From NCBI RefSeq assembly GCF_000429645.1, contig NZ_AUCG01000001.1, forward strand, positions 1-64,000: 64,000 nt of DNA, in the 5' to 3' direction. Of the stretch, positions 8,891 through 18,374 are shown piece after piece. The DNA comes from Niveispirillum irakense DSM 11586 (GTDB taxonomy: Bacteria > Pseudomonadota > Alphaproteobacteria > Azospirillales > Azospirillaceae). The position numbers and the translations under genes were made by a program. The first letter of the stretch is position 1. Every line of letters begins with the position of its first letter. The notes below the pieces were generated by a model. The model searched no databases, had not been told where the DNA came from, and was given only the letters and a program-made list of their open reading frames with translations.

Positions 8891-10141
8891 TCACCCTTCC
8901 CGGCGCGGCAAGGTGACCTGGACAACCAGCCCACCCAGGGGACCGGCGGATGCGCTGATGGTGCCGCCATGCATCTGCACCGCCCGCTGGGCAATGGACA
9001 GGCCCAGCCCCAGGCCCGGATGGCCGCCACCGCTCTCCACCCGTTTGAACGGTTCAAAAATGCTTTCCAGCATATCCGGCGGCACACCGGGACCGGCATC
9101 GGCGATGGCAAGCCGCAGACAATCGCCATCCACCCGCGCCTTGATCCGCACCTGCGTGCCGGGGTCAGTGAATTTCACGGCATTGCGCACGATATTTTCA
9201 AAGGCGCGGTAGAGCATTTCTCCGCTGACCCAGGAGACAAAGGCCGGGTCCGCCTCAAGGCTGACAGTGCATTCCTTGGCCGCGGCCTCGAAGCTGGCAT
9301 CCTCCGCGATGGCGGCCAGCAGTTCGATCAGGTCCACCCGTTCAAAAGGCAGATTATGCTGACCGGATTCCAGCCGGGCCAGGGTCAGCAATTCTTCGAT
9401 CAGTTCGTCCAGCCGCTCGCATTCCCGCTCAATCCGATCCAGCATCACATCACGCTGGTCCGGGGCTTGGCGCACCAGCCCGATGGCGGCCTGCAGGCGG
9501 GTCAGGGGAGAGCGCAATTCATGGGAGATATCATGCAGCAGCCGGCGCTGTGCGCCCAGCAACTGCTCCAGCTTGGCGGCCATCTTGTCGAATTCACGGG
9601 CAAGATCGACAATCTCATCCCGCCGCCGCCCCATCAACGGACCGACGCGGGTGGACAGCCGGCCTGAGGCAACCGCCCGCGCCGCCTCTCCCAGATGGCG
9701 CAAGGGGCGGGTCAGGTACCAGGCCAAAGCACCGCTGAACAGGATCGCCACCGCCGTGCCCACGGCGAACGGTAGCCGGTGGTTCGGTTCGCGCCAAATC
9801 TCCTGCCGGGTTTCAAGCAGATAACGCCGTCCCTCAGGATCAATCACCACGGCCCGGCGTCCCTGGTCTCCCAGATCGGCGGTCACCCCCGGCGCCAATT
9901 CATCAAGTCTGAATTGTTCGCCCTTCTGATTGGCATAGCCGATCAGTGGCAATACAGATGCCGCACCATGTTGCTCCACCATCGTAGAAATGGTGACGAA
10001 CATGGCTGTGCGCTGCAATGTGCCGCTGGAAGGGCTCAGACGTTCCTTAAATTCGAAGATGGCGACAACGACGACGAAGGACAAAGCCGTCGCCAGCCAG
10101 AAGGCCAGGAACAGTTTCCAGAACAGCCGGCTGGGTCTCAT
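8891..10141 (-). CDS. CpxA-like sensor histidine kinase
   Basis: 416 residues. A first helix (WKLFLAFWLATALSFVVVVAIF) and a second near residue 130 (VGTAVAILFSGALAWYLT) bracket a periplasmic sensor region. HAMP follows (RPLRHLGEAARAVASG), then the HisKA box HDISHELRSPLTRL with phospho-accepting His207, the N box NIVRNAVKF, the G1 box DAGPGVP and the G2 box GLGLGLSIA. It overlaps the response regulator by four bases (ATGA), so the pair is translationally coupled with the regulator first. Similarity of the regulator to CpxR and a CpxR-type box upstream make an envelope-stress role likely; this is inference. No accessory CpxP-like gene was seen. Confidence 0.9.
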   Translation of the reverse strand: MRPSRLFWKLFLAFWLATALSFVVVVAIFEFKERLSPSSGTLQRTAMFVTISTMVEQHGAASVLPLIGYANQKGEQFRLDELAPGVTADLGDQGRRAVVIDPEGRRYLLETRQEIWREPNHRLPFAVGTAVAILFSGALAWYLTRPLRHLGEAARAVASGRLSTRVGPLMGRRRDEIVDLAREFDKMAAKLEQLLGAQRRLLHDISHELRSPLTRLQAAIGLVRQAPDQRDVMLDRIERECERLDELIEELLTLARLESGQHNLPFERVDLIELLAAIAEDASFEAAAKECTVSLEADPAFVSWVSGEMLYRAFENIVRNAVKFTDPGTQVRIKARVDGDCLRLAIADAGPGVPPDMLESIFEPFKRVESGGGHPGLGLGLSIAQRAVQMHGGTISASAGPLGGLVVQVTLPRREG

Positions 10142-10824
10142 TCGCTGACCAGTTGGTAGCCCTGGCCGCGCACACTGACGATCCAGGATTGGTTGGCCCC
10201 ACGCAATCCCAGCTTCTGCCGGATGCTGCTGATATGCACATCAATCCGCCGGTCGAACCGGGTCAGCGGCCGCCCAAGCGCATTCAGGGATAGCTGCTGT
10301 TTGCTGACCAGTTGGCCCGCATGGCGAACCAGTTCCTCCAGCAAAGAGAATTCCGTGCCGGTCAGGTCCAGCGGCACCCCTTTCCAGATGGCGGTACGGG
10401 TGCCGGCATTCAAAGACAGGTCACCACAGACCAACGCCTCCTGCGCGCTTTCCTGCCGGATGGTGCCGGTACGGCGCAGGATGGCCCGCAGCCGGGCCAC
10501 CAGTTCCCCCGGTGAACTGGGCTTGGGCACATAATCATCCGCGCCCAGTTCCAGCCCGGCGATCCGGTCCACATTGTCACCGCGCGCCGTCAAGAGCAGC
10601 ACGGGGATCTGGCTGCGTGCCCGGATACGGCGCAAAACCTCGATCCCCGACAGGCGTGGCATCATCACATCCAGCACAATGATATCATACTGGCCGGACA
10701 GGGCTTCGGTCTCCCCCTGCTGGCCGTCATGCACCGCCTGGGCCTGGAACCCTTCGCGCGCCAGATATTCGGCCAGCATCGCCGTCAATTCACGGTCGTC
10801 ATCGACAAGAAGCACGCGCGTCAT
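10138..10824 (-). CDS. CpxR-like OmpR-family response regulator
   Basis: 228 residues. The start at 10824 begins MTRVLLVDDDRELTAML; the frame is open upstream to 10950 but that part is not receiver-like. The receiver has the acidic pair in VDDDRE, phospho-acceptor Asp52 in VLDVMMP, Thr in LLLTARG and Lys in YVPKP. The C-terminal winged helix carries TGTEFSLLEEL and RPLTRFDRRIDVHISSIRQK, close to the CpxR signature FDRAIDMHISNLRRKL. It is first in a two-gene operon with the kinase. A GTAAA-N5-GTAAA site lies 85 nt upstream in the gap shared with a divergent RND efflux operon, so autoregulation and control of efflux are likely. Confidence 0.88.
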   Translation of the reverse strand: MTRVLLVDDDRELTAMLAEYLAREGFQAQAVHDGQQGETEALSGQYDIIVLDVMMPRLSGIEVLRRIRARSQIPVLLLTARGDNVDRIAGLELGADDYVPKPSSPGELVARLRAILRRTGTIRQESAQEALVCGDLSLNAGTRTAIWKGVPLDLTGTEFSLLEELVRHAGQLVSKQQLSLNALGRPLTRFDRRIDVHISSIRQKLGLRGANQSWIVSVRGQGYQLVSE

Positions 10825-10908
10825 GGCCGAACCATCATTATCCAAATATCTGTACACATCCGCTGGTTTGCCTTTGTTGCGCCCGCCCGGACAGGGTGCG
10901 ACACTAAT

Positions 10909-10923
10909 TTTACCCAACTTTAC
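10909..10923 (-). promoter_or_regulatory. CpxR-type box GTAAA-N5-GTAAA
   Basis: On the minus strand two GTAAA pentamers (10919-10923 and 10909-10913) are separated by five bases, exactly the enterobacterial CpxR consensus. The box sits in the 180-bp gap between the cpxR-like gene (-) and the NodT gene (+). A further GTAAA is at 10939-10943 on the plus strand. Function is inferred from sequence and position. Confidence 0.65.
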
Positions 10924-11004
10924 CCTTCCGACACCCCAGTAAACATTCACTTCGTATAAACATGCTCACGCGGCCTCCTGTCGGCCGGCTTGGGAATGCC
11001 GTTG

Positions 11005-12384
11005 ATGAAAAGTACCCTTCCTTGCCTTGTCGGCATTGGCCTGTTTTTATCGGGCTGTACGCTGGGTCCGGATTACCGCCCGCCGGAACCCGCCCTTTCT
11101 CCCACCTGGCAAGCGCCCCTGCCCCATGGCGGCAAAGCGACAGCGTTGCTGGACTGGTGGGGCCAGTTCAACGATCCCATCCTGACCGACCTGCAAAAGC
11201 GGGCAGAAGCGGACAGCCCCACCCTGGACGCGGCTTTGGCCCAGATCGAACGGGCGCGGGCGACGCTGACCAGCAGCCGGTCCAGCCTGTTCCCCAGCCT
11301 GGATGCCAACGGCACCTATAGCCGGGCCCGTCAGGTGGTAGCGGGCAATGGCGCGATCAGTGAAAGCCGTGCCGGACGCCTGGATGCGGCCTGGGAACTG
11401 GACCTGTTCGGCAAGACACAACGCGGCGTGGAAGCGGCAAACGCGCGTATCCAGGCCAGGGTGGATGAGTGGCACGATGCCCGCATCTCCCTGGCGGCTG
11501 AGGTTGCTGATCTTTATGTCCAATATCGGGGCTGTGAATTGCTGGCCGGGGCCTATGAACAGCAGGCTGCTTCCCAGCAATCCACCATCGGCCTTGCCCG
11601 CATCGCGGAAGAGGCCGGCTTCACCGCGTCAGGCGATCTCGCTTTGTCGGAAGCCAGTGCCGCCCAGGTCAGGTCCGCTGCCACACAGCAGCGCGGCGCC
11701 TGCGACCTGCTGGTCAAAAGCCTGGTCTCCCTGACCGGCGGAACGGAGCCGGACATTCGCGCCCTGCTGACCCAGGGCAAGGACGACCTGCCCCTGACGG
11801 CCAGCCTCGCCATCCAGACCGTGCCGGCCAATCTGATCCGCCAGCGGCCCGATCTGGCAGCCATTGAACGCGAAGTGGCGGCCACCAATGCCGAAATCGG
11901 TGTGGCCGTGGCCAACCAGCTTCCCAGCCTCAGCCTTGCCGGCAGTATCGGCATCGCGGCTGCCGGCAGCGGGGGCACTGGCACCACCTGGTCCTACGGC
12001 CCGGCTTTGTCATTGCCCTTGTTTGATGCCGGCCGTCGCGCCGCCGCCGTCACCAGTGCGGAAGCCGCCTATGCCCAGGCGCTGGCCAATTACCGGCAGA
12101 AGGTGCGTGACGTGGTGCTGGAGGTGGAACAGGCCCTGGTCAATCTGGATACTGCTGACCGGCGGGAAGGCGATGCCGCCCAGGCCGCCGCCGGCTTTGA
12201 CCGCAATTTCCAGGCGGTGGATGCCGCCTGGAAGGCCGGCAGCGCCAGCCTGCTGGACCGGGAACAGGCCCGCCGCAATGCCCTGGACGCCGAAATTGCC
12301 CTGATCACCCTGCGTCAGCAGCAGGTTCGCAACTGGATCGCGCTGTACAAGGCGACCGGTGGCGGCTGGCAGGTGGAGGGTTGA
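11005..12384 (+). CDS. NodT-family outer-membrane efflux lipoprotein
   Basis: 459 residues from the ATG at 11005, with GGGA nine bases upstream; TTG at 10990 and ATG at 10996 are in-frame alternatives. The lipoprotein signal ends LFLSGC, with Cys18 to be lipidated, followed by TLGPDYRPPEP, the hallmark of NodT/OprM-type proteins. Two OEP repeats follow (WWGQFNDPILTDLQKRA and a second around ALSLPLFDAGRRAAAV). It should form the outer-membrane channel of a tripartite pump with the adaptor and RND genes immediately downstream. The stop is 2 nt before the adaptor ATG, with GGAGGG in the overlap region. It is divergent from the CpxAR-like pair. Confidence 0.9.
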   Translation: MKSTLPCLVGIGLFLSGCTLGPDYRPPEPALSPTWQAPLPHGGKATALLDWWGQFNDPILTDLQKRAEADSPTLDAALAQIERARATLTSSRSSLFPSLDANGTYSRARQVVAGNGAISESRAGRLDAAWELDLFGKTQRGVEAANARIQARVDEWHDARISLAAEVADLYVQYRGCELLAGAYEQQAASQQSTIGLARIAEEAGFTASGDLALSEASAAQVRSAATQQRGACDLLVKSLVSLTGGTEPDIRALLTQGKDDLPLTASLAIQTVPANLIRQRPDLAAIEREVAATNAEIGVAVANQLPSLSLAGSIGIAAAGSGGTGTTWSYGPALSLPLFDAGRRAAAVTSAEAAYAQALANYRQKVRDVVLEVEQALVNLDTADRREGDAAQAAAGFDRNFQAVDAAWKAGSASLLDREQARRNALDAEIALITLRQQQVRNWIALYKATGGGWQVEG

Positions 12385-12386
12385 TC

Positions 12387-13547
12387 ATGAAAGTCCCCTT
12401 TTCCCACTCCCTGTTCCCCAATGCCATCGGGCGGAGAAAGCCTGTGATATTCCCAACCTCTTCCCGTTCCGCCGCCATGGTTGCCATGGTCGCGCTTCTG
12501 GCCCTGACGGGCTGTGGCAAGCCGCCGGGGAATGGTGCCGCACCGCAGGCGGTCAGCAGCCTGACCGTTACCACCTCCCAGATCCAGCGCTTTTCCTGGC
12601 CGCGTCAGCTTAGCGCCGATGGCGCCATCGCGGCCTGGCAGGAAGTGATTATCGGCGCAGAGGTTGGTGGCCTGCGCCTGGATACGCTGAAGGCCGAGAT
12701 CGGCGATAGCGTGAAGCGCGGGGATGTGCTGGCGACCTTCGACGATGCCACGCTGGCGGCGGAGGAAAAGCGGCTGGCCGCAGCATTGGCATCCGCCAAG
12801 GCCAGTTTGGAACAGGCCACCGCCGACGCCGACCGCGCCACCAAAGTGGGCAAGAGCGGCGCGCTTTCAGCCCAGCAACTGGACCAATATCGCATCGCCA
12901 AGATGACCGCTCAGGCCAATGTCGCCTCAGCCGAGGCGCAGTTGCAAAGCGCGCGGATCAGGCTGCGGCAGGCCAAGGTGGTGGCTGCTGATGATGGCAT
13001 CGTGTCCGCCCGTTCCGCCCTGCTGGGGCAGGTGCCCACGGCGGGCACAGAGCTGTTCCGTCTGGTCCGTCAGGGCGAGATTGAATGGCAGGCGGAACTG
13101 GACAGCCGCCAGCTTGCCCAGGCGCAGGTTGGCCAGAAAGCCTTTCTCACCCTGCCGGACGGGCAGCAGGTGGAAGGCGTGGTCCGCCTCGTCTCCCCAA
13201 CCCTGAACAACAATACCAGCCGGGGCATCGTCTATGTCCGGTTGCCCAAGGATAGCCCGGCACGGGCAGGCATGTATGCCAGCGGGCATCTGGACTTGCC
13301 GGCCAGCGATGCAGCGACCCTGCCCGACACCGCCATCGTACTGCGCGACGGACGCTCCTATGTGTATCTGTTACAGGATGACATGAAAGTGCGGCAGCAG
13401 GTGGTGACTGTCGGCCGCCGCCGTGACGGGCGGGTGGAAATCCTCACCCCCCTGGACGCCACCGCACGCATTGTGACGAGCGGCGGTGCCTTCCTGAATG
13501 ATGGCACGGTCGTGCGTCTGGCCGGTGACGGAAAGGCCGTGAAATGA
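12387..13547 (+). CDS. RND efflux periplasmic adaptor (MFP) lipoprotein
   Basis: 386 residues. The ATG at 12387 has GGAGGG six bases upstream; the frame also allows a TTG at 12381. The lipobox is LLALTGC with Cys43, an unusually long leader for this family, so an internal start at Met31 or Met34 is possible. After it come a barrel-sandwich half (VIIGAEVGGLRLDTLKAEIG), a helical hairpin rich in Ala/Lys/Gln (residues ~120-195), the second lipoyl half and a beta-barrel. It links the NodT channel and the RND pump. Its TGA overlaps the RND start by four bases. Confidence 0.88.
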   Translation: MKVPFSHSLFPNAIGRRKPVIFPTSSRSAAMVAMVALLALTGCGKPPGNGAAPQAVSSLTVTTSQIQRFSWPRQLSADGAIAAWQEVIIGAEVGGLRLDTLKAEIGDSVKRGDVLATFDDATLAAEEKRLAAALASAKASLEQATADADRATKVGKSGALSAQQLDQYRIAKMTAQANVASAEAQLQSARIRLRQAKVVAADDGIVSARSALLGQVPTAGTELFRLVRQGEIEWQAELDSRQLAQAQVGQKAFLTLPDGQQVEGVVRLVSPTLNNNTSRGIVYVRLPKDSPARAGMYASGHLDLPASDAATLPDTAIVLRDGRSYVYLLQDDMKVRQQVVTVGRRRDGRVEILTPLDATARIVTSGGAFLNDGTVVRLAGDGKAVK

Positions 13548-16500
13548 ACATTTCCTCCCTTTCCATCCGCAATCCGGTACCGGCTGTCCTGCTGTTCATC
13601 CTGCTGACCGTTCTCGGTCTGCTGGGTTTTGAGCGGCTGGGGGTGCAGAATTTTCCCGATATGGACATCCCCACCGTCAATATCAGTGCCACGCTGGAAG
13701 GCGCGGCCCCTGAACAGTTGGAAACGGAGGTGGCGCGTAAGATCGAGGATCAGCTCACATCGCTCCGCCTGCTGGACCACATTACGACGACCATCAGCGA
13801 CGGCAACGTCAATATCAGCGTCAGCTTCACCATCGACAAGGACACCAACGAGGCGTTGGACGAGGTGCGCAACGCCGTAGATGGCGCCATGCCCAACCTG
13901 CCGGCTGCGCTCAACACCCCCGTCGTTTCCAAGATCACGGCGACCGGTTCTTCCCTGCTGACCTATGAAGTACGCTCGGACCGGATGGATGAGGAGGCGA
14001 TCTCCTGGTTCATCGACAATGATGTCGCCAAGGCCCTGCAATCGGTGAAGGGCGTCGCCAAGGTCGCCCGTGTGGGCGGCGTCACCCGCGAGGTGCATGT
14101 CGATCTGTCTCCCACCCTAATGGCAGGCTTGGGCATTTCCGCTGCCGATGTGGCGTCGGGCCTGCGATCCATGCAGAAGGATAATTCCGGCGGTCTGGGA
14201 GAAATCGGCAACCAGCGCCAGTCCCTGCGCACGCTGGGGGCGCTGGATGATCCGCAGCAATTACGCAATGTCACCATCCCCCTGGCGGATGGGCGCACCG
14301 TCAAGCTGGCCGATATCGCCACCATCAGCGACACCTATGCCGAGCGCAGCACCCGCGCCTTCCGCGATGGAGAACCGGTGATCGCTTTCCAGGTCACCCG
14401 CTCGCTGGGTTTCTCCGACGTTTCCATCGCCACCGATGTGCGCAACGCGGTGGAGAAATTCGCCGTCCAGCATCCGACCGTGGAAATCCACGAGGTGACC
14501 AACGGCGTCAACTCGATCATCGATGATTATCATGGCTCCATGCACCTTCTCTATGAAGGGGCGGCGCTGGCCATCATCGTGGTCTGGTGGTTCCTGCGTG
14601 ACTGGCGGGCGACGCTGATCTCCGCCACCGCGCTGCCACTTTCCATCATCCCTACCTTTGCCATCATGTATCTGTGGGGCTTCAGCCTTAATACGGTGAC
14701 GCTGTTGTCGCTGGCACTGGTGATCGGCATCCTGGTTGATGATGCCATCGTGGAAGTGGAAAATATCGCCCGTCATCTCCGCATGGGCAAAACCCCTTAT
14801 GAAGCGGCAATGGAGGCGGCGGACGAGATTGGGCTGGCCGTGATCGCCACCACCTTCACGCTTGTCGCAGTCTTCCTGCCCACCGCCTTCATGGGCGGCA
14901 TTCCCGGCAAGATTTTCCGGGAATTCGGCATCACCGCCGCTGTTTCCGTGCTGGTCTCATTGCTGGTGGCGCGGCTGCTGACACCGATGATGGCCGCCTA
15001 TTTCATGAAGGCAACCAATCACGAGGAGCGTGATGGCGCCATCATGAACCGTTATATGGGCTGGGTTCACACCTGTCTGAGGGCCCGTAAACGCACTGTG
15101 GCAGCCGCCCTGGTATTCCTGGGCGTGGCGCTGGCCTGTCTGCCGATGCTGCCGTCGGGCTTCCTGCCGGCGCAGGACCGGGGTCAGACCCGCATCAGCC
15201 TGGAACTGCCACCCGGCACGACCCTGGACCAGACCACGGCCCTGACGCACCAGGCCGCCGAGTTGCTGGACCAGGTGCCGGAAGTTGTGCAGGTCTTCAG
15301 TGCGGTGGGCAGTTCCACCAGCGGTGGGGGTTTGATTTCCAGCAGCAACAGTGATTTTGGTGCCGCCACGCTGACAGTTGACCTGCAGGCCCGTACCGAC
15401 CGGCATCGGCCGCAAAGCGAGATCGAAGCGGAAATGCGCCGGTTGCTGCGCAGTCTTCCCGGTGTGCGGGTGTCCGTTGGCGGCGCGAACAATGGCGAGA
15501 AGCTGGAAGTCGTGCTGGCCGGTGATGATGGCGGCATGCTGGAACGAACCGCCGCCGCCGTAGAGGCGGAAATTCGCCAATCCATCAAAGGTATCGGCAA
15601 TGTCACCTCCAGCGCTGCCTTGCAGCGTCCGGAAGTGCATTTCCGGCCTGATTATGCCCGCGCTGCGGCCCTTGGTGTTTCCAGCCAGAGCATCGCGGAC
15701 ATGCTGCGTGTTGCCACCTATGGTGAATATTCCGCAGCTTTGGCCAAGATCAACCTGTCGCAGCGGCAGGTGGATATCCGTGTCCGGCTGGACCCGACGG
15801 CCCGCGCCGATCTGGCCGCCATCGGCCAATTGCGGGTGAAGGGGACGGATGGCTATGTGGCGCTGGCGTCCCTGGGCGAATTGTCGATGGGCAGCGGCCC
15901 GTCACAGATCCGCCGCCTGGACCGGTCGCGCAATGTCACCCTGTCGGTGGAGTTGAATGGCCGCACGCTGGGCGAAGTGATGCAGGAAGTGCGGCGGCTG
16001 CCGACGATGGCCAACCTGCCCACGGGTATCCGCATCGTGGAACAGGGCGAGCTGCAGCGCATGGCGGAGATGATGGGCAGCTTCGGCCTTGCCATGGCGA
16101 TTGGCATCTTCTGCATCTATGCCGTGCTGGTGCTGCTGTTCCATGATTTCCTGCAGCCGGTCACCATCCTGTCGGCTTTGCCCTTGTCACTGGGCGGCGC
16201 CATCTTCGCCCTGCTCATCTGCAATATGAGCCTGTCGATGCCGACGGTGATCGGGTTGCTGATGCTGATGGGCATTGTGACCAAGAATTCCATCCTGCTG
16301 GTGGAATATGCGATCATGGCCCGTCGTGAACATGGGATGACCCGGTTCGAGGCGCTGGTGGATGCCTGCCACAAGCGCGCCCGTCCCATCCTGATGACCA
16401 CCATCGCCATGGGCGCCGGCATGCTGCCGACAGCGCTGGGCATGGGCGCCGATCCGGCCTTCCGCCAGCCGATGGCCGTGGTGGTGATCGGCGGACTTCT

Positions 16501-16603
16501 GACCTCCACCCTGCTGTCGCTGCTGGTGGTGCCGGTGATCTTCACCTATGTGGATGATTTCCTGCTCTGGCTGCGCCGATTGTTCGTGCGTCGCCCGGCA
16601 TAA
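13544..16603 (+). CDS. RND multidrug/metabolite efflux pump, HAE1-type
   Basis: 1019 residues. The protein starts IRNPVPAVLLFILLTVLGLL, with the large periplasmic loop NFPDMDIPTVNISATLEGA, a helix with LALVIGILVDDAIVEVENI carrying the paired Asp residues of the proton relay, and the MGGIPGKIFREFG stretch. The second half repeats the topology (FGLAMAIGIFCIYAVLVLLF, LLMLMGIVTKNSILLVEYA). It is a proton-driven exporter acting with the NodT and MFP proteins. Substrate cannot be read from sequence. The likely operon ends with a strong terminator at 16616-16660. Confidence 0.92.
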   Translation: MNISSLSIRNPVPAVLLFILLTVLGLLGFERLGVQNFPDMDIPTVNISATLEGAAPEQLETEVARKIEDQLTSLRLLDHITTTISDGNVNISVSFTIDKDTNEALDEVRNAVDGAMPNLPAALNTPVVSKITATGSSLLTYEVRSDRMDEEAISWFIDNDVAKALQSVKGVAKVARVGGVTREVHVDLSPTLMAGLGISAADVASGLRSMQKDNSGGLGEIGNQRQSLRTLGALDDPQQLRNVTIPLADGRTVKLADIATISDTYAERSTRAFRDGEPVIAFQVTRSLGFSDVSIATDVRNAVEKFAVQHPTVEIHEVTNGVNSIIDDYHGSMHLLYEGAALAIIVVWWFLRDWRATLISATALPLSIIPTFAIMYLWGFSLNTVTLLSLALVIGILVDDAIVEVENIARHLRMGKTPYEAAMEAADEIGLAVIATTFTLVAVFLPTAFMGGIPGKIFREFGITAAVSVLVSLLVARLLTPMMAAYFMKATNHEERDGAIMNRYMGWVHTCLRARKRTVAAALVFLGVALACLPMLPSGFLPAQDRGQTRISLELPPGTTLDQTTALTHQAAELLDQVPEVVQVFSAVGSSTSGGGLISSSNSDFGAATLTVDLQARTDRHRPQSEIEAEMRRLLRSLPGVRVSVGGANNGEKLEVVLAGDDGGMLERTAAAVEAEIRQSIKGIGNVTSSAALQRPEVHFRPDYARAAALGVSSQSIADMLRVATYGEYSAALAKINLSQRQVDIRVRLDPTARADLAAIGQLRVKGTDGYVALASLGELSMGSGPSQIRRLDRSRNVTLSVELNGRTLGEVMQEVRRLPTMANLPTGIRIVEQGELQRMAEMMGSFGLAMAIGIFCIYAVLVLLFHDFLQPVTILSALPLSLGGAIFALLICNMSLSMPTVIGLLMLMGIVTKNSILLVEYAIMARREHGMTRFEALVDACHKRARPILMTTIAMGAGMLPTALGMGADPAFRQPMAVVVIGGLLTSTLLSLLVVPVIFTYVDDFLLWLRRLFVRRPA

Positions 16604-16615
16604 TCCGGCGGCAAT

Positions 16616-16660
16616 AAAAAGCGGGCGATGGGAATGGTCCCCATCGCCCGCTTTTCTTTT
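16616..16660. terminator. Strong bidirectional-type terminator after the RND operon
   Basis: GCGGGCGATGGG (16621-16632) pairs with CCCATCGCCCGC (16640-16651), preceded by AAAAA and followed by TTTTCTTTT. It can serve both the RND operon (+) and the convergent FAD oxidoreductase (-). Confidence 0.85.
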
Positions 16661-16686
16661 ACGTTTCTTGCAAGAACTGCGGTCGG

Positions 16687-18267
16687 TTACAGGCCCAAAG
16701 CCCCCGGATTGCTGTTACTCTGGCTGTCCAGATGCGCCTTCACGGCCCCCAGCAGATTGCGGGCTGCCGGGTTCATCCCCTGGGTAACGGGGTACAGGCG
16801 CCCGACCTGCAGGTGGGCCGCCCCATGACGGTGGTAAAGCGCCACCGCATCCGCCTTCAACTGCCGCAGGAGAGCCGCCCCTTCCGGGTTGGAAGGATAA
16901 CGGGGCAGGTTTTTTGCGGCATCGGGTTCCAGGATATGATCATGGAAGACGGCCCGCTCATCCTCCCAGTAAAAGGCGATCTCGTACAGGAAGCCGTGGG
17001 TCGCGATGGTGGAGAACATGGCCGCCGCCAGCACCTTGTGCTGCTTCATCGCCTCGGCATTATCGGCATAGAGCTTTTCCAGATCGGCGCGGAAGGCGGC
17101 CACCTTGCTGAAGGGCAGAATGCCATGCACCGGCACCCAGCGTTCCCCCTTCGGTCCCAGGATATGGTTCAGCGGCGGGAACGGATATGCGCGCACCAGC
17201 GTCGGCATGGAATTCTCGATCTCCTTGCCAAAGGGTGATGCCGCCGCGCGGATACGGCGCAGCATGGAGCGTTCCTCATCCTTGTCGAACGCATCCACGG
17301 TGTAATGGGCGGAATAATTGATCCCGTCCAGGAAGCCACGGCCGGCAATGACAATCTTGGCCATCTGAACCAGGGATTCCAGCGGCCCCCGACCTGCCCG
17401 GCCAACAGCCAGCAGCATCTTTAAATCCGATTTCAGGTCGCCCATGCCGAGGCGCTGCTTTTGCAGATAGGGGTCCAGGCCGAAGGCCTCCGACGCCACC
17501 CCTTCCCGCGCCACGGCAGCCATGGCGCCCAGCATCTGGTCGAATGTCTGGAACCCGAAGGAGATGCCGGTATTGATGGGCCGGCGGCGGACCAGCCGCA
17601 GGGCAACAGCCGTCTTGATGCCGAGCGCCCCCGCATCGCCGCCAAACAGGCCCGTCAGGTCCGGACCGTAATGGCGGAAGAAGGGCGTGCTGTTTTCCCG
17701 CGCCCAGGAACCGGTGCGGACAACCGACCCATCGGCCAGCGCGACCTCAAGCCCCAGCATACTGTCCACGGCAGTGCCGTAAATACCGGTGCCATAGGTA
17801 ACGGCATTCTGCGACATGGTGCCACCCACCGTGGCGCGAATGCCGGAGAAAGGGCCCCAGAAGGCCGCGCGCAGGCCCAGGGGGGCAAGCGCCGCATCCA
17901 GCGCGGTCCAGGTCACCCCGGATTCCACAACGACATACATGTCGTTGGCATTGATCTCGATAATCCGGTCCAGGGCACCGGTATCCACCAGCACCGCGCC
18001 CGGCTTTCCCGCCAGATAGCCGCTGGAATAGGACATCCCGCCGCCACGCGGCACAATGGCGACACCCGCCCGGTTCAACAGGGCCAGCGCATCCAGCAGC
18101 ATATCCCGCGTTGCCGGACGGATCACGGCCAGCAACGGCGCCCCGGCAGAATGCACATCATGGCCATAAAAGGCCAAACTGTCTGTATCGGTCTTTATCG
18201 CATCCCGGCCCAGCAGGGCGGTCAGTTGCGGCAGAAGATCGGCGGCGGCCACAAGGGTTTCCGGCAT
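16687..18267 (-). CDS. FAD-binding PCMH/GlcD-type oxidoreductase
   Basis: 526 residues. The N-terminal PCMH FAD domain shows PRGGGMSYSSGYL (residues ~75-90), VVVESGVTWTALDAAL and TVGGTMSQNA. A long C-terminal substrate-cap domain of the VAO/GlcD type follows. There is no signal peptide or membrane segment. The family oxidizes alcohols, phenols or 2-hydroxy acids, passing electrons to oxygen, a cytochrome or quinone. The substrate here is unknown; the length is near that of 4-cresol dehydrogenase flavoproteins, but the typical PchF motifs are not clear. The start has GGAAAG nine bases upstream. It is followed by a hairpin shared with the RND operon and preceded by transporter genes, pointing to catabolism of an imported compound. 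Confidence 0.82.
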   Translation of the reverse strand: MPETLVAAADLLPQLTALLGRDAIKTDTDSLAFYGHDVHSAGAPLLAVIRPATRDMLLDALALLNRAGVAIVPRGGGMSYSSGYLAGKPGAVLVDTGALDRIIEINANDMYVVVESGVTWTALDAALAPLGLRAAFWGPFSGIRATVGGTMSQNAVTYGTGIYGTAVDSMLGLEVALADGSVVRTGSWARENSTPFFRHYGPDLTGLFGGDAGALGIKTAVALRLVRRRPINTGISFGFQTFDQMLGAMAAVAREGVASEAFGLDPYLQKQRLGMGDLKSDLKMLLAVGRAGRGPLESLVQMAKIVIAGRGFLDGINYSAHYTVDAFDKDEERSMLRRIRAAASPFGKEIENSMPTLVRAYPFPPLNHILGPKGERWVPVHGILPFSKVAAFRADLEKLYADNAEAMKQHKVLAAAMFSTIATHGFLYEIAFYWEDERAVFHDHILEPDAAKNLPRYPSNPEGAALLRQLKADAVALYHRHGAAHLQVGRLYPVTQGMNPAARNLLGAVKAHLDSQSNSNPGALGL

Positions 18268-18341
18268 GGGTCGGCTTTCCTGACGAGCGTGATTTGCCGC
18301 CAGATTGCCAGCATCCCCCGCTTATCGTCGGGCCGGACATG

Positions 18342-18368
18342 CCCCCTGTCCGGCCAGCGGACAGGGGG
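18342..18368 (-). terminator. Hairpin downstream of the first MFS gene
   Basis: CCCCCTGTCCG (18342-18352) pairs perfectly with CGGACAGGGGG (18358-18368). It is just after the stop of the MFS gene on the minus strand; no long T-run, so it may be a processing stop or weak terminator. Confidence 0.55.
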
Positions 18369-18374
18369 AGCGCC

